Source: Cloeon dipterum
Lineage: Eukaryota; Arthropoda; Insecta; Ephemeroptera; Baetidae
NCBI RefSeq assembly: GCF_949628265.1
Contig: NC_088788.1
Span: forward strand, 1,302,001 to 1,366,000
DNA length: 64,000 nt
Reading direction: 5' to 3'
Within the stretch, counting starts at the first letter, position 1, and each line of letters begins with the position of its first letter. The translations under genes were made by a program, and so were the position numbers. Below the pieces are notes generated by a model. It was given only the letters and a program-made list of their open reading frames with translations. It had not been told where the DNA came from and searched no databases. This document shows positions 20,976-32,735 of this stretch, piece by piece.

Positions 20976-23900
20976 ATGTCTACGGACTCGGCCGAGGACT
21001 CGGACGTATCGAAAGGCAGCAAGGTGTGCGGCGTTTGCGGGGACAAGGCGTTCGGACACAACTTCAACGCCGTCACCTGCGAGTCGTGCAAGGCGTTCTT
21101 CCGCAGAAACGCCCTCAAAAACAAGGTGGCGCTCTCATTCTCGCAGCTAAACGGCCCCTGACGTTATTTTTCTCGTGTCATGATTTAATTGGCAGGACTT
21201 TCGCTGTCCTTTCACGGGCAACTGCAGCATCACGGCGGTGACCCGGCGCTTCTGCCAGAAATGCAGGCTGCAGAAGTGCTTCGACATCGGCATGCGCAAG
21301 GACTGGATCATGTCCGAGGAGGACAAGCACCTCAAGAAAATTAAAATCGAGCAGAACAGAGCCAAGAGGCAGGACAATCACAAACAACCAGACTCAAATA
21401 GGCCTTCAAAGGTAATTTTATTTAATTAAAAAAGTGGCTTGCGCCCCTTGGACCCTTCAGGCCTCCGAAGGGGCGCTGTCTGTCCAGGCAGAAAAGACTA
21501 AAAAATAAGCAATGGTGCCGGCAAACCGTGAAAAACAGTCCTTCTCAGGTCACTTGCCCTGAGGAAGGTCGGTGGAAGGCAAGGGTGTAGAGTCGCCGTC
21601 GAGTTTTGCTAAATATTTGCTCGAAAATAGTGAAAAATCATTAAAATCCGACCTCGGAGCGGATCTCAGGTCAGGGTACCCTGAAAAAGGTCGTTAGGGT
21701 ACCGCAGGTGAAAGCCTGTCCAATGAGGGATCGTGATCAATAATCGGACAAACGGCCGAATTTAAATAAAAATAAAACCATTTTTTGAAAATTTCGACTT
21801 TGTCGAAGAATTAGCCGAAAAAAAATCGTATTAATTTGAAAAATGATCCAATTTTGGAAAACCGCATACGAGCAGATGCGCCTTACCAAGGGGCATCGAT
21901 TGGTACCCAAACTTGCGCCGTCCGGCCCATAGGGCCCCGCCTGGGCCCCGAAAATAAAATATTGAAATGTCACAAATCGCGTTTTTTTACTTTAAAAATT
22001 AATAACTCCTCTCCTATGGGTCGCAGAGTTAAAAACCAAAAATCTTTATACTCGCCGTAAAATTCTGCGTATTATAGGCCCAATCACTGCCTCCGCCCGC
22101 CCCCGCCGCCTCCAACGCCCCCAAAATCTTCGCTTTTTTAAAGTTTTAATTTTTTTTAAATTCACATTTTTTCCGAATTTGTTTTCTGACTTGAAAATAC
22201 GCCTCCTAGCGACAAAATGCATTAATTCCTCGGTTTTTACGCCAAAATTTACAACTTTTCCGATTTTTTTTACACAGAAAGTTAAGGAACGAGTTTGGTC
22301 AAGGGTAACTTTTTTTTAAATTTTTAGGTGAGAAAGCTGGAGGAAGAGGAAGATTCAGCCGGCGGACTCGTCATTTGCTCGCCAAACCACTCTCCATGCC
22401 CGTCGAGTCCATCGAGTTCCTCCTCCGTGGCCGTGAGCGTCATCACGTCGCCGCAGCCGCGTCTGGAAGCGGCGGAAGGGACGCTGCCGGTGCCCGCGCA
22501 GCCCACGACAGGGGCCCGAGGGACGCTGGGGCTGGGCCCGCTACCGCTGCTGTCCTCGCTGATCGGTCCGTCCTCCGTGGAGAACTCGTCGAGCGACTCG
22601 GCCGACCTGGTGAACGCGCGGACGAGGAGTTCGCCGCACGCCGACGAAATAAAATTCGAGCCCCTCTCGCCACCGGGGCTGCCCCCGCTGCCCACGGCCT
22701 TTCTTGCCACGCCCTCGCCAAACAACGACTCGTGCTCCTATGAAGCACCTGCCGAACGAGCGCCACCCCCTCCACAATCCTCAAGGTAAAAGGGTGAATT
22801 TAATTTTTGAGAAGAGAATTCAATAAATCATTTTGAGCTGGTGGAATTTGAAAGATAAGACGTTCGTTGAATTCCTCTCGTCAAGCCCGATCGAATGAAC
22901 ACCAAAATTGAGGTCATCGGTCGAGGTTAAAGCTCATCGGACGAGGTCAAAGTTCATTTTCGAACAGTTCCGGGCGTTTTTTATGATTTTTTAAACTTAA
23001 AAAATTAAAAAACTGCTGAAAAGTGGTCTCAGGGTACGTGAGAACTTGTGTGTAAATTTGAGATAGTCTTTTTGGCTTCGTTTTTGATAAATTGAATTTT
23101 AAATTTCGAAAACCCCGATTTTTTTATTTTTTTAATGTTCGGACTTCCAAATCTCGGGTTCTAAAAGTCAGAAATTCAAAAACTGACCACCGTTGGACTT
23201 GGCTTGACTTCCCCTAGCGATGAGAATAGTTTTCAGGGTGCTCACCCCCAACCCTTCTACATCCCCTAAGTTAAAAGATGTTTAAAATCGTCATACGACG
23301 CGATTTTTATAATTTAATTCATGTTGTATTTTTCCTTTTTTTTTAGCAAAAGTGCGTTTTCTCCTGACTCGATCGAGTCGATTTTAAGTGAGGCGATTAA
23401 ACTGGAATTCGAAGCTTACGGAGCTCGAGCAGCAGCTAATAACAACCGACCGCTGAACGAGTCGGAACGGGCAAAGCTCAACGAACTGGTGGTGGCCAAC
23501 AAGGCGCTGCTGGCCCCCTTGGACGACGACCTGAATGCCCTCGTCGGTGAAGACTCAAAGTTCAGCGTGAGTTTAAATTGACTCCAAACTGGAAACCCCT
23601 GAGATTATTATTTATTTAAAACAGGACGGCCAGGGACCGATGCTGCTAGACGTGATTAATCTTACCGCAATCGCCATCAGGCGGCTGATCAAAATGGCCA
23701 AGAAGATCAGCGCCTTTAAAAACATGTGCCAAGAGGACCAAGTCGCTCTGCTCAAGGGCGGCTGCACCGAAATGATGATTCTGCGAAGTGCCATGACCTA
23801 CGACCCCGACAACGCCGCTTGGAAGGTAATTCACTCCTGCCTAAACGACAAACCCAGCAAAACCGATTATATTTCCAGATTCCGCACAGCCAGGAGCGTC

Positions 23901-24344
23901 TCAACGTCAGGGTCGACGTGTTGAAGGAGGCGCGAGGCAACATTTACCAAGAGCACCAGCGCTTTCTGCAAACCTTCGAGGCTGCCTGGCGGAACGACGA
24001 GAGCATCATGCTGCTGCTGGGTGCCATCACCCTTTTCACGCCTGACAGAGCGAACGTTGTCCACCAGGACGTCATCAAACTAGAGCAGGTGAATTAAACT
24101 GAATTAGTCCGAGAAGAAAATTTATATTAATTAATTTTTGCAGAATTCTTACTACTATCTGCTGCGGCGCTATTTAGAAAGCAAGTTCCAAGGCTGCGAA
24201 GCGCGTTCTGTCTTTCTGAAGCTCATTCAGAAGATGGCAGAGCTGCACAAGTTGAACGAGGACCACGTGCGTGTTTACCTGGACGTGAATCCGCGCGACG
24301 TCGAACCCTTGCTCATTGAAATCTTTGACCTGAAGCAGCGCTAA
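20976..24344 (+). CDS. Hr96: Nuclear receptor, HR96 (NR1J) type
   Basis: Ligand-regulated transcription factor related to VDR/PXR/CAR and nematode DAF-12; in flies HR96 controls xenobiotic and lipid response. Exons: 20976-21125, 21196-21411, 22328-22785, 23347-23566, 23625-23825, 23879-24088, 24144-24344; 551 residues. The DNA-binding domain (about 18-85) has both zinc modules: C18-x2-C21, C35-x2-C38, then CPFTGNC and CQKCRLQKC, and the P-box ESCKA (36-40), a hallmark of the HR96/DAF-12 group, followed by [15 protein letters not shown]. The hinge (about 123-275) is a Pro/Ser-rich, GC-rich exon. The ligand-binding domain (about 276-551) shows the helix 3-5 signature around [16 protein letters not shown] and ends [11 protein letters not shown], the AF-2 region. 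It is shorter than fly HR96 (about 700 residues), mainly in the hinge. The ATG is the first in frame after an acceptor. Confidence 0.95.
21500..22150 (+). repeat. R2 repeat, near complete, in HR96 intron 2
   Basis: Runs from AAACAGTCCTTCTCAGGTCA through GGATCTCAGGTCAGGGTACC, AAATAAAAATAAAACCATTT, CGTCCGGCCCATAGGGCCCC to CCGCCCGCCCCCGCCGCCTC. The best uninterrupted reference copy. Confidence 0.88.
23130..23290. repeat. R3 half-unit in HR96 intron 3
   Basis: CCAAATCTCGGGTTCTAAAA, CAAAAACTGACCACCGTTGG and CTTCCCCTAGCGATGAGAAT followed by a CACCCCCAACCC-like tail; one half of an R3 unit. Confidence 0.65.
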
Positions 24345-24579
24345 CCTCGCCCAATTAAATTATTGTACCTGACTCCAAAAACGCCAGTTTCGTGATCTTG
24401 ACGTCTTCGCCTCCGTGTGATAGTTTTTTGTTCTTTATTTGACAATTTCGACTCGGAAATTAATGCAGCTGTAAATGCGGAACCCTTTCTCAAAACAGTT
24501 CCTTTAATTGCAGGCAATTCTAGAAGGATTTTCCAAGCATTTAAAGAGGCAAACCTTTTTAAAAGCGTATTTGGCTCTT

Positions 24580-24951
24580 AAATGCCGTATTTGACGAAAT
24601 TAATGAGCTCACCAATCGATTCCTGAGGGTCGAATTAGGTTAAGGGAATGTTTTTTCTGACCTAAAAGTGCAGCGCGACGTGCGAACTTTTTTTCCCGCC
24701 AAAACAAAATTAATGTATTTGTGAGAAGAAGTGCGCATGCGTGAGAGCTGGCTGGATGTGACAAAGAAGTCATTCACTCAGGTGGTCTCTCTGCAAGTGC
24801 TCAAACCAGGTCTCACGCATGCGCACTTCTCACAAATACGTTAATTTTGTTTTGGCGGGAAAAAAGTTCTTTGGTAAAAACATCCATTTTACCTGATTCG
24901 ACCCTCAGGAATCGATTGGTGTCCTCAGAAACTCGTCAAAGACAGTCTTTA
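24580..24951. repeat. M1 foldback MITE, copy 4
   Basis: Short form, 3' of the HR96 gene. Right end GTCAAAGACAGTCTTTAA. The inner palindrome arms read GTGCGCATGCGTGAGAGCTG and its inverse. Confidence 0.9.
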
Positions 24952-25838
24952 AAATTATCGTAGTGCATCAGGAGGTTCCTTCCAGGGTTTCCTTTTCTTA
25001 TTATTATGTTTTCGAATATTCCAGCTATATCTATTATATTGCAGATTTATATCTATGTTGTGGAGTACGATTAAACTAACGAATTTGCTGTTCTGTGTTA
25101 TTACTGTACGTATATTTTATTATAATTTAAAAAATAAATCCAGCGTTAGACGCTCATATACAAAAAGGAAATGGTTTCATTATCTTTTCTTAAATAAACG
25201 GTTCCTATATTTTTTTGACACACTTATTGACTTTTCATCAAACACGATTTCTCACTCACTCACTCCCTTCCGTAACCTGAATTCAATCTGACACTGTTTT
25301 TAGAGTAGTTCAAGGCCGACATGTTGGTGTTGTGCGTATGTTTCCCTTTTTGTTGTCACACCACTCAACTGACAATGCGCGCCTCCATCAGCGGTTGCTA
25401 ATGGCGACAATGGTTCACACAAAAATAATTCATTCATTTTAACCGTTTGGTCAGTTCCAAAATTTCTCAGAAATCCTTGCAAATGTTTATTATTCTATGT
25501 AAAAGTTTAAATTTGCATAAATCAAATAAATAATTCAACATAAATAAATAAAATTGGTGTTTTCTACTCTTTTTAATACAATAATTAGGTCTAATAAATT
25601 TAAATTGTTTAATGAAATAAAGAAAAATAATTTTGTAAGGGTATTTGTATTAATTTTGGCTCGAAATTAATGTGTAATCACCGGCGCGGCTGTAGCCACG
25701 CATTAATGTAGAGATATTAATCAATGGCACAGGCGCGAACAGCAAGCGCTCGGCGCTGTCCAGCTGCTGGATCGAATTTCTGGATGGCTAGCTAGTAGCT
25801 AACCTTCATTTTTAGACTTGAAAGCCAGTGTGGTGACG
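24952..25838 (+). other. Intergenic region upstream of M13 gene A
   Basis: AT-rich to about 25680, then a moderately GC-rich segment (25680-25800) with GGCGCGGCTGTAGCC and CGCTCGGCGCTGTCCAGCTG that probably contains the promoter and 5'UTR of the peptidase gene. No clear TATA box at a useful distance. Confidence 0.35.
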
Positions 25839-28800
25839 ATGATTGCGCGCAATGACGTTTTATTCACCAAGAGCCCGAGGAATTTCCACACCATTTCGGA
25901 GAAAAGTGAGACGATTTCATAGTTTTAATTTAATATTTAAATATTAATGTTTTTGCAGTCAACTACCCCTACGATTTGCCAACTACCCCAGCGGCAGCAG
26001 TTTCCCTCGGAAGAAAAACTAAACTGTCTCAAAACGTCGCAATCAAAAGAAGATTTTCATGGTCTGCTTTTACGCACTTTTCCTGTAAAATTTAATTCTC
26101 GTCTCTAATCACAGGTTAAAAGCAAGAACAAAAAAGGAAAAAAGACTGCTTGCTGTGATTTTGGCCCTGTGCGGAATAAGCCTGATTTTATTTGCCCTCG
26201 CTTTGATGTTCGCACTGAGAAGTAATGACATTTTTTCAATTATCTGCTAATCATATTAAAAATGTTAATCACATAACAGAAAACGGTTACGACGAATCAA
26301 AGGTGTGCCGGTCGAACAGCTGCATTGCCGCAGGTATAGCTTGCTGAAAAATATTTTAAATTTGATAAATTAAAACATGGTAATTTATGTTGAAGCCGCG
26401 ATGCTGCTGCAAAACATGGACTCAAGCGCAGACCCTTGCGTCGATTTTTACCAGTTTGCTTGCGGAAACTTCTTGCTGAATCACCCGATCCCAGACTCGG
26501 ACCAAAGCACTGATTGGTTTCTCGATCGAAAACTCAGTGTCAAACGCGAGATAAGAGGTGCGAAAAAAGGGTTTGTCAATTTTGCAATGCAAAAAAAGCA
26601 CATTTTTTCCAATTTTTTATTCATTTATCAGAAGAAAATCAAAATATTTTACATTAGAAACAATAGAAATTTAAATTTTCTCACCAGAGTGGTGCTATTT
26701 TTAGTTTTTGAGAAATTCCACAAAAAAATAAAAAATGATATTTTTCGACATTTTGGGTTTTTTGCACCTCCAAATCTCGGGTTCTAACCATCAGAATTGC
26801 AAAAACTAAGCAAAATCAGACACGTATCAACCTACCCTGTAAAGCTAAAGAGTTTAAGGGGTGCTAACCCACCACCCTTTTCAACCCTTTGGTAATTTTG
26901 CTGTAGTAAAAATGTACTCAAAAGCATTTTTCGCAGTTTTAAAAATATTTTAGCGATTGGGGGTGGAGGGTAGGAACCCCTAAAACCCTTTAGCTGCTCA
27001 GGGGAAGTCGAGACGAGTCCAACGGTGGGTCGTTTTTGCAATTCTGATGGTTAGAAATCGAGATTTGGAGTTGCAAAAATTACAAAATTTTCAATTTTTT
27101 GAGTTTTAAAAAAATTAAATTCAGCAAAATGAAATTTTCTGTAACGTTCACACTTGTCATGTGACAAATTTTAAGCATATTTTTTAATATCAACTTTAAC
27201 TGCGCCTTACAAAATATTCATGCCATGTTATTTTCCGGAAAAACGCGTTTTTGCGAATTCATTGATCCGCGAAATTAACGCAATTCATTTTCAGACACGC
27301 TCATGTTCAAAAAAAGTTCTCCCTTCGAGCCAATCCCCGTTCGGCAGTTGCGAGGATTTTTCTCAGACTGCGTAGATACAGGTACGAATTAATATATTAA
27401 ATTAATAATAACATTAAATATCAAATAAATAAATTACCAGATTCGATGGAGCAGAAAGGAATTCAGCCTGTGCGCAACCTGCTGCGAAAGGTGGAAATTC
27501 CTTCGCTGCCGAGTTTGCTGACATCGGGGGCGACCGCCGCCCCCAGCTCCCGATTTAACTGGCAGCGGTCGGCGGCGCTGGCGAAACGGGCCTCAGGGGT
27601 TGATCTCTTCGTAGGGGTGTCCGTCTACCCTGACGCCCTAAACAACACGAGAAACATGCTAGGCGTGAGCAAATAATCCTCAAATTTAATCGATTTTTGT
27701 CTAAAATTTAAGTTTTCAGCTCGTGCCGCCCAACTGGCAGAACGCGTTGCTCGCGGGGGGAAACTGGAGGAACAAGGAGAAAAATATGTTGCTGCATGAC
27801 AGAAAGTACATTGAGAAGGTTGAACGTTCCCATCGGCCGAAGAGGTCGCTGTCGCCCCAAAGACAGCAAGCTCAGGTCGAATTTATTCTTTTTGAGAGAT
27901 TTTTTTTACTAAAATATTTGTAATTAGCAACGAGAGGTGCAGCTGAGGCAAGATTACATGAGGCGAGTGGTCGAATCTGTGATGGCATCCGGAATAGCCA
28001 AAGGACCAGAGTACGGGCGGGCCCGATTCCGGAGGCAATTGGCGCAAACCCCGGAGGTACAACAGGTCGAGGACTTTGCTCCCGTCGATTTTGCTACCAA
28101 GCAAATGTATGCACTCGAAGGAATGCTCTACGCGGTGAGAGAAAAATATTTTTAACCTTAATCAGTAAATAATTCAATCTGCGACAGGCTAACAACGGAA
28201 GTGGCGCTAATTCGGACTACCAAATGCTCACGGTCGATGAACTGCAGAAGCTGACGGACAGAGCAGCAGGGCAAAATGCAAATATCACGGTAAGATTAAT
28301 TAAATTAAAGTCGGCAAAAGGATTGATTGAATTTATATTCAGATCAATTGGGACTTGTTTTTCACCGTTATTTTCGACGGCACCAACATCTCGCTGAGTC
28401 AGACAGATCAGATTCAGGTTTATGTGCCGTACGTCCAAAATCTGGCTGCCATCCTCGCCAGCACTCAGCCAGCAACAGTCGGTGAGTGAGATCTCAATAA
28501 AACAATTAATTCGCAATAATCAAAAAGGTTAAAGACTGTCTTTGACGAAGTTTCTTAGCACACCAATCGATTCCTGAGGGTCGAATTAGGTAGAGTGGAT
28601 GTTTTTCCCGTTAAAAAGGTGCAGCGAGACGTGGAACTTTTTTTCCCGCCAAAACAATAATTCGATAACTGCGCATGCGTCAGAGCTGGTTTGAGCACTT
28701 GCAGAGAGACCGCCAGTACGAATGACTTCTTTGGCAGTTCTGACGCATGCGCAGTTCTCGCATTCATATTTTGTTTTGGCGGGAAAAAAAGTTCGCATAT

Positions 28801-31800
28801 CACGCCGCACTTTTTGGTCGGAATGGGCGTGGTTCCTAGAAACTTTTAAGTAAGAGGCGTGGCACATTTTGCAAGTAAGGCTGGGATAATCGTAAATTTG
28901 AGAGAAAAATCGATGGAACTTTGGAATGCAGGGCGTGGTTCTCCGGATAACGGAAAAGGAGGCGTGGCACGAAAAACATTTAACGGTTTTACTAATAGAA
29001 CTCGTGGGAATCTCGAATTGGGGGCGGGAATTTTAGAAAAATTACAAAAGAAGGTGTGGAACGTGTCACAAAGAGCGGGAAAATAAACAAACTCGACTGA
29101 GAATTCACGGAAAATTCTGAAATGGGGGCGTGGTTCTCCGGGGAGGTTTAACATGCGTTGAAAAGTGCTGGAAATCCGTAAAATTTCTCAATTTAACCAA
29201 AAAATCGAGTTAATTTTGAAATGAGGGCGTGTTTTCCCAGGAACTTCATAAAGGGGGCGTGGCAAGTGATTCAAAGCGCAAGAAAATCGTAAAATTGGCA
29301 ATTTTACACCATCTTTGAATAAATAAAACCTATTTCTACCCTCAGGGATCGATTGGCGTGCTCAGAAACTTCGTCAAAGACGGTCGTTTAATTGTATTTA
29401 AGCGCCTGCTGATCAGAGCAGGCAACCCGCTTGGCAGTCTTGCGTGGCAGGTTGCATATTTTCCTTCCTCCCAAAATATTTGTAATTATTTCGTCAGAGG
29501 CCCTGATGTGGTGGCTCCTGGTAGACGCCAGTCTGTTCCACACGACCCGGCAGCTGCGCCAATTTCGCCTCGCGTACGTCGAGGACGTGACCTACGGCCA
29601 GACAGCGCCTTCCAGGTCACTTATAACAATTTTATTTCTTCTCAATTATTTATAATATTTGTTTGTCGATCGTTAGGTCGATGTACTGTGCCGGCTTGTC
29701 AAACAAAATGATGGGCATGGCTGTGAGCTACCTGTTTGCCACGCCGTCCTTTGTGCGCTCCGCCAGGGAGAAGGTTAACAATTCATTTTTATTTATTTTC
29801 TTCCGACACAAAAAACACATGAATCCGACAGGTTGGGCAAATGATGGACGACATTCGCTCGTCCTTCATAGACCGAGTTAACACCCTGGACTGGATGGAC
29901 GAGGAGACGCGAAGGGCCACCCTGAGAAAGGTTAACGCCATGAGGGTGAACATCGCGTTTCCGGATTTTTTGCTCACGGAGGGTGGCGTCGAGAACTACT
30001 ATCGAGGGGTGCGTTTGCTTTCTTAACGGCGAATTTTCCATTGATTATTTTCCTTTCTTCTCAACCGACAGCTCGAGTTTGAAGAAGGCCAGTTTTTCTA
30101 CAACCTGCTCGCCCTCCAGCAACTGCACACGAGAAATATGCTCATCGGACTGTTGAAAATCAACCAAGATGAAGTGTAGGAATAATTTCTTGCGCAAGAA
30201 ATTATTTTTTTCTTTAAAATTACCTCAATTTCTCCAAAAATGTCTCCCTGGCAATTTTTCAAATAAGCAACAGCGACGGCAAACCCCAAAAAACAGTCCT
30301 CCTCAGGTCACGTGACCTGAGGAAGGTCAGTGAAAGGCAAGAGTATGAAGTCACCGGTGATTTTTGCCAAATATTTGCTCGAAATTAGTGAAAAAAAATT
30401 AAAAACCGGCCTCGGAGTGGATCTCAGGTTTGGATACCCTGAAAAAGGTTGTTAAGGTACCCCAAGTAAAAGTGAAATCAAAGACCTGTCCGATGAGTGG
30501 TCGTGGTTGCCGATCGGACGAACGGCCAAATTTTAACAAAAATAAAACCATTTTGACTTTTTTTGAAAAATTAGCCGAAAAAATTTGTAATAATTCGAAA
30601 TATGGTCCAATTTTTTAAAATTGAACACGGGCGGACGCGTCCTACCAAGGGGCATTGATTGATACTCAAATCAGCGCTGTCCGGCCCATCGGATCCCGCC
30701 TGGGCCCCGAAAACAAAAGTTTGAAAAGTCAAAAATCGCGTTTTTTTTCGACTTAAAAAATTAATAACTCGGCTCCTATGGATCGGAGAATAAAAAGCCA
30801 AAGTTCTTAATACTCGCCGTAAAATTTTACGTAATTTAGGTCCAGTTACCACCTCCGCCCGCCCCCGCCGCCTCCAACGCCCCCAAAATCTGCACTATTT
30901 TAAAGTTTTTGGCTTAATTTTTTTTCTTTAAAATTCCCTCAATTTCTCCAAAAATGTCTCCCTTACAATTTTTCAAGTCAAGGCCAAGAACAAATAATTA
31001 AATACACACTGATTTTTTTAAAATGTGGATTTTTTGCAACCCTGAGTGTATGATTAATATGTAAAAGGAGAAACTATAATTTTAATGTGATTTTCAGGTG
31101 GGCTTCGGACCCGACAGATGTGAACGCTTACCACACATTCCAGGCTAATACTATAAGTATGAACTTTGAAATTTTATTAAACGACTCTTTCTAATTAATT
31201 GTCCTTTTTTTAAAGCTGTTCCAGCAGCCATTCTACAGTTTCCATTTTTCAACCTGGGCATGGAGTAAATATTTAAATCTGTATTTTGATCACTAGACGA
31301 TTAAATTAATTTTATTTCCATAGCGTTCTCAATTACGGCGCTCTTGGCTCCATTCTTGGCCACGAATTGACGCACGGCTTTGATAATAACGGTTAAGACA
31401 GACATTTTAAATGCGACGAAAGTTATATTTATTTTCTGTTTTTACACAGGCCGATTATATGACGAAAATGGCAACTTTCGGCCGTGGTGGACGAATAAAA
31501 CGGCCATCGAGTACGAAAATCGCACTTCTTGCTTCGTCGAGCAGTATAATAAATTTCGCATTCCAGAACTGCACGCAAACGTATATATTTTGCTCTAATC
31601 CGAATAAAACTTGGATTTAAATTGATTTAATTTGGCAGGTGAACGGAATGCTGACCCTGGGCGAAAACATCGCAGACAACGGCGGAATCAGGGGTTCGGT
31701 GCGAGCGTACCAAAAGCTTCGGGAGAGAAGCGGTGACGATTTGCAAGAATTGCTCCCGGGTCTCGAGTACCTGATGCCGGAGCAGTTGCTACATTTAATT

Positions 31801-32417
31801 TTTGCAAATGTACGTTTTGCAGACAAAGACCGTCTTTGATGAAGTTTCTGAGCTCACAAATCGATTCCTGAGGGTCGAATTAGGTAAAAAAGATGTTTTT
31901 TCCGTTAAAAACGTCCAGCATGACGTGCGAACTTTTTTTCCCGCCAAAACAAAATGAATGCGAGAAGTGCGCATGCGTGAGAGCTGGCTGCATCAGACAA
32001 ATAAGTCATTTATACTGGCTGTCTCTCTGCAAGTGCTCAAACCAGCTCTCACGCATGCGCAGTTCTCGCAAATACGTTCATTAAGTTTTGGCGGGAAAAA
32101 AAGTTCGCACGTCATGCTGGACGTTTTTAACGGAAAAAACATCCACTTTACCTAATTCGACCCTCAGGAATCGATTGGTGGGCTCAGAAACTTCGTCAAT
32201 TAAAGTCTTTAATGATTTAAATAAATAATTAATTGTTTTTTAGTTGTGGTGCGAGCAATCCAGTTTCCTCGCAATGAAGTGGTCGCTGAACGAAGCCCAC
32301 GCTCCGAATCGGGCGAGAATCTGGGGCACCCTGGGCAACTCGCGACACTTCGCCGAAGTGTGGAAGTGTCCTCTGCACTCGGCCATGCACCCCATGGAAA
32401 AGTGTGAATTGTGGTAG
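25839..32417 (+). CDS. Neprilysin-like M13 zinc metallopeptidase A
   Basis: Predicted type II membrane ectopeptidase that cleaves peptides outside the cell. Exons: 25839-25905, 25959-26061, 26115-26221, 26280-26333, 26396-26557, 27295-27381, 27441-27664, 27720-27875, 27928-28134, 28188-28289, 28343-28481, 29498-29615, 29677-29773, 29832-30008, 30072-30175, 31098-31156, 31216-31264, 31324-31391, 31450-31580, 31639-31809, 32244-32417; 851 residues. Cytoplasmic tail 1-67, membrane segment about 68-91, M13 N-domain start with [24 protein letters not shown] substrate-binding motif, zinc motif HELTH (684-688), third ligand in GENIAD (Glu746), transition-state residues in [12 protein letters not shown]-terminal CELW. 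All catalytic residues are present, so activity is likely. HRPKR|S near residue 310 and RFRRQ downstream could be proprotein-convertase sites. Sister gene B follows 318 bp downstream. Substrate unknown. Confidence 0.95.
26755..27085. repeat. R3 foldback unit in M13-A intron 5
   Basis: CAAATCTCGGGTTCTAACCA then ACCTACCCTGTAAAGC on the left; GGGGAAGTCGAGACGAGTCC and CAATTCTGATGGTTAGAAAT on the right, an inverted pair about 330 bp long. Confidence 0.8.
28529..29391. repeat. M1 element, long form (copy 5)
   Basis: Begins TTAAAGACTGTCTTTGACGA and ends GACGGTCGTTTAA. It has the usual palindromic left portion, then about 500 extra bp with repeated GGGCGTGG/GGCGTGGC motifs before the right arm. The same insert is in 48057-48811. 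Lies in M13-A intron 11. Confidence 0.88.
30280..30895 (+). repeat. R2 repeat in M13-A intron 15
   Basis: Near full-length. A perfect 22-bp palindrome centred on CACGTG lies at 30301-30322, followed by GAAGGTCAGTGAAAGGCAAG and the usual R2 order to CCGCCCGCCCCCGCCGCCTC. Confidence 0.88.
31825..32213. repeat. M1 foldback MITE, copy 6 (M13-A last intron)
   Basis: Starts 15 bp after the end of exon 31639-31809 with AAAGACCGTCTTTGATGAAG; right end TTAAAGTCTTTAA. Both arms complete. It makes up nearly the whole intron. Confidence 0.9.
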
Positions 32418-32442
32418 ACAGCCACTTGTGCCAAAAGCTCTA

Positions 32443-32448
32443 AATAAA
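32443..32448 (+). terminator. Poly(A) signal of M13 gene A
   Basis: AATAAA 26 bp after the TAG stop, leaving a very short 3'UTR before the promoter of gene B. Confidence 0.6.
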
Positions 32449-32617
32449 AATCGATATGAACCGTGGCCGGGTTTCACTTTTAACGAGACCTGAATTACTT
32501 TTCAGATGATGGTCAATGCCCTTGGCGATCGTTACCTTGTTAGGCGGCCTTGTGCAATTTGACTGTTTACTTGGTCGTGTTGCTCGCATAATCAGACAAT
32601 CAGGCTAGCCCATGAAT

Positions 32618-32625
32618 TATAAATA
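32618..32625 (+). promoter_or_regulatory. TATA box candidate of M13 gene B
   Basis: TATAAATA 111 bp upstream of the gene B start codon, at a workable distance for transcription start near 32650. Supports gene B having its own promoter within the 318-bp gap. Confidence 0.45.
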
Positions 32626-32735
32626 AATCAATCGGCAGCGCGCGCGTGCAAGTAACGCACCCCTGCTGAATACCAGAGCCGGTCAGTTTCGCTTTTCACC
32701 GGGACGAACCAACACGCATTGAATTTAAAAAAAAA

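Noticed and set aside
22324..22784. Several - strand frames of 78-133 codons
   Set aside because: Antisense shadows of the GC-rich HR96 hinge exon, with low-complexity translation.
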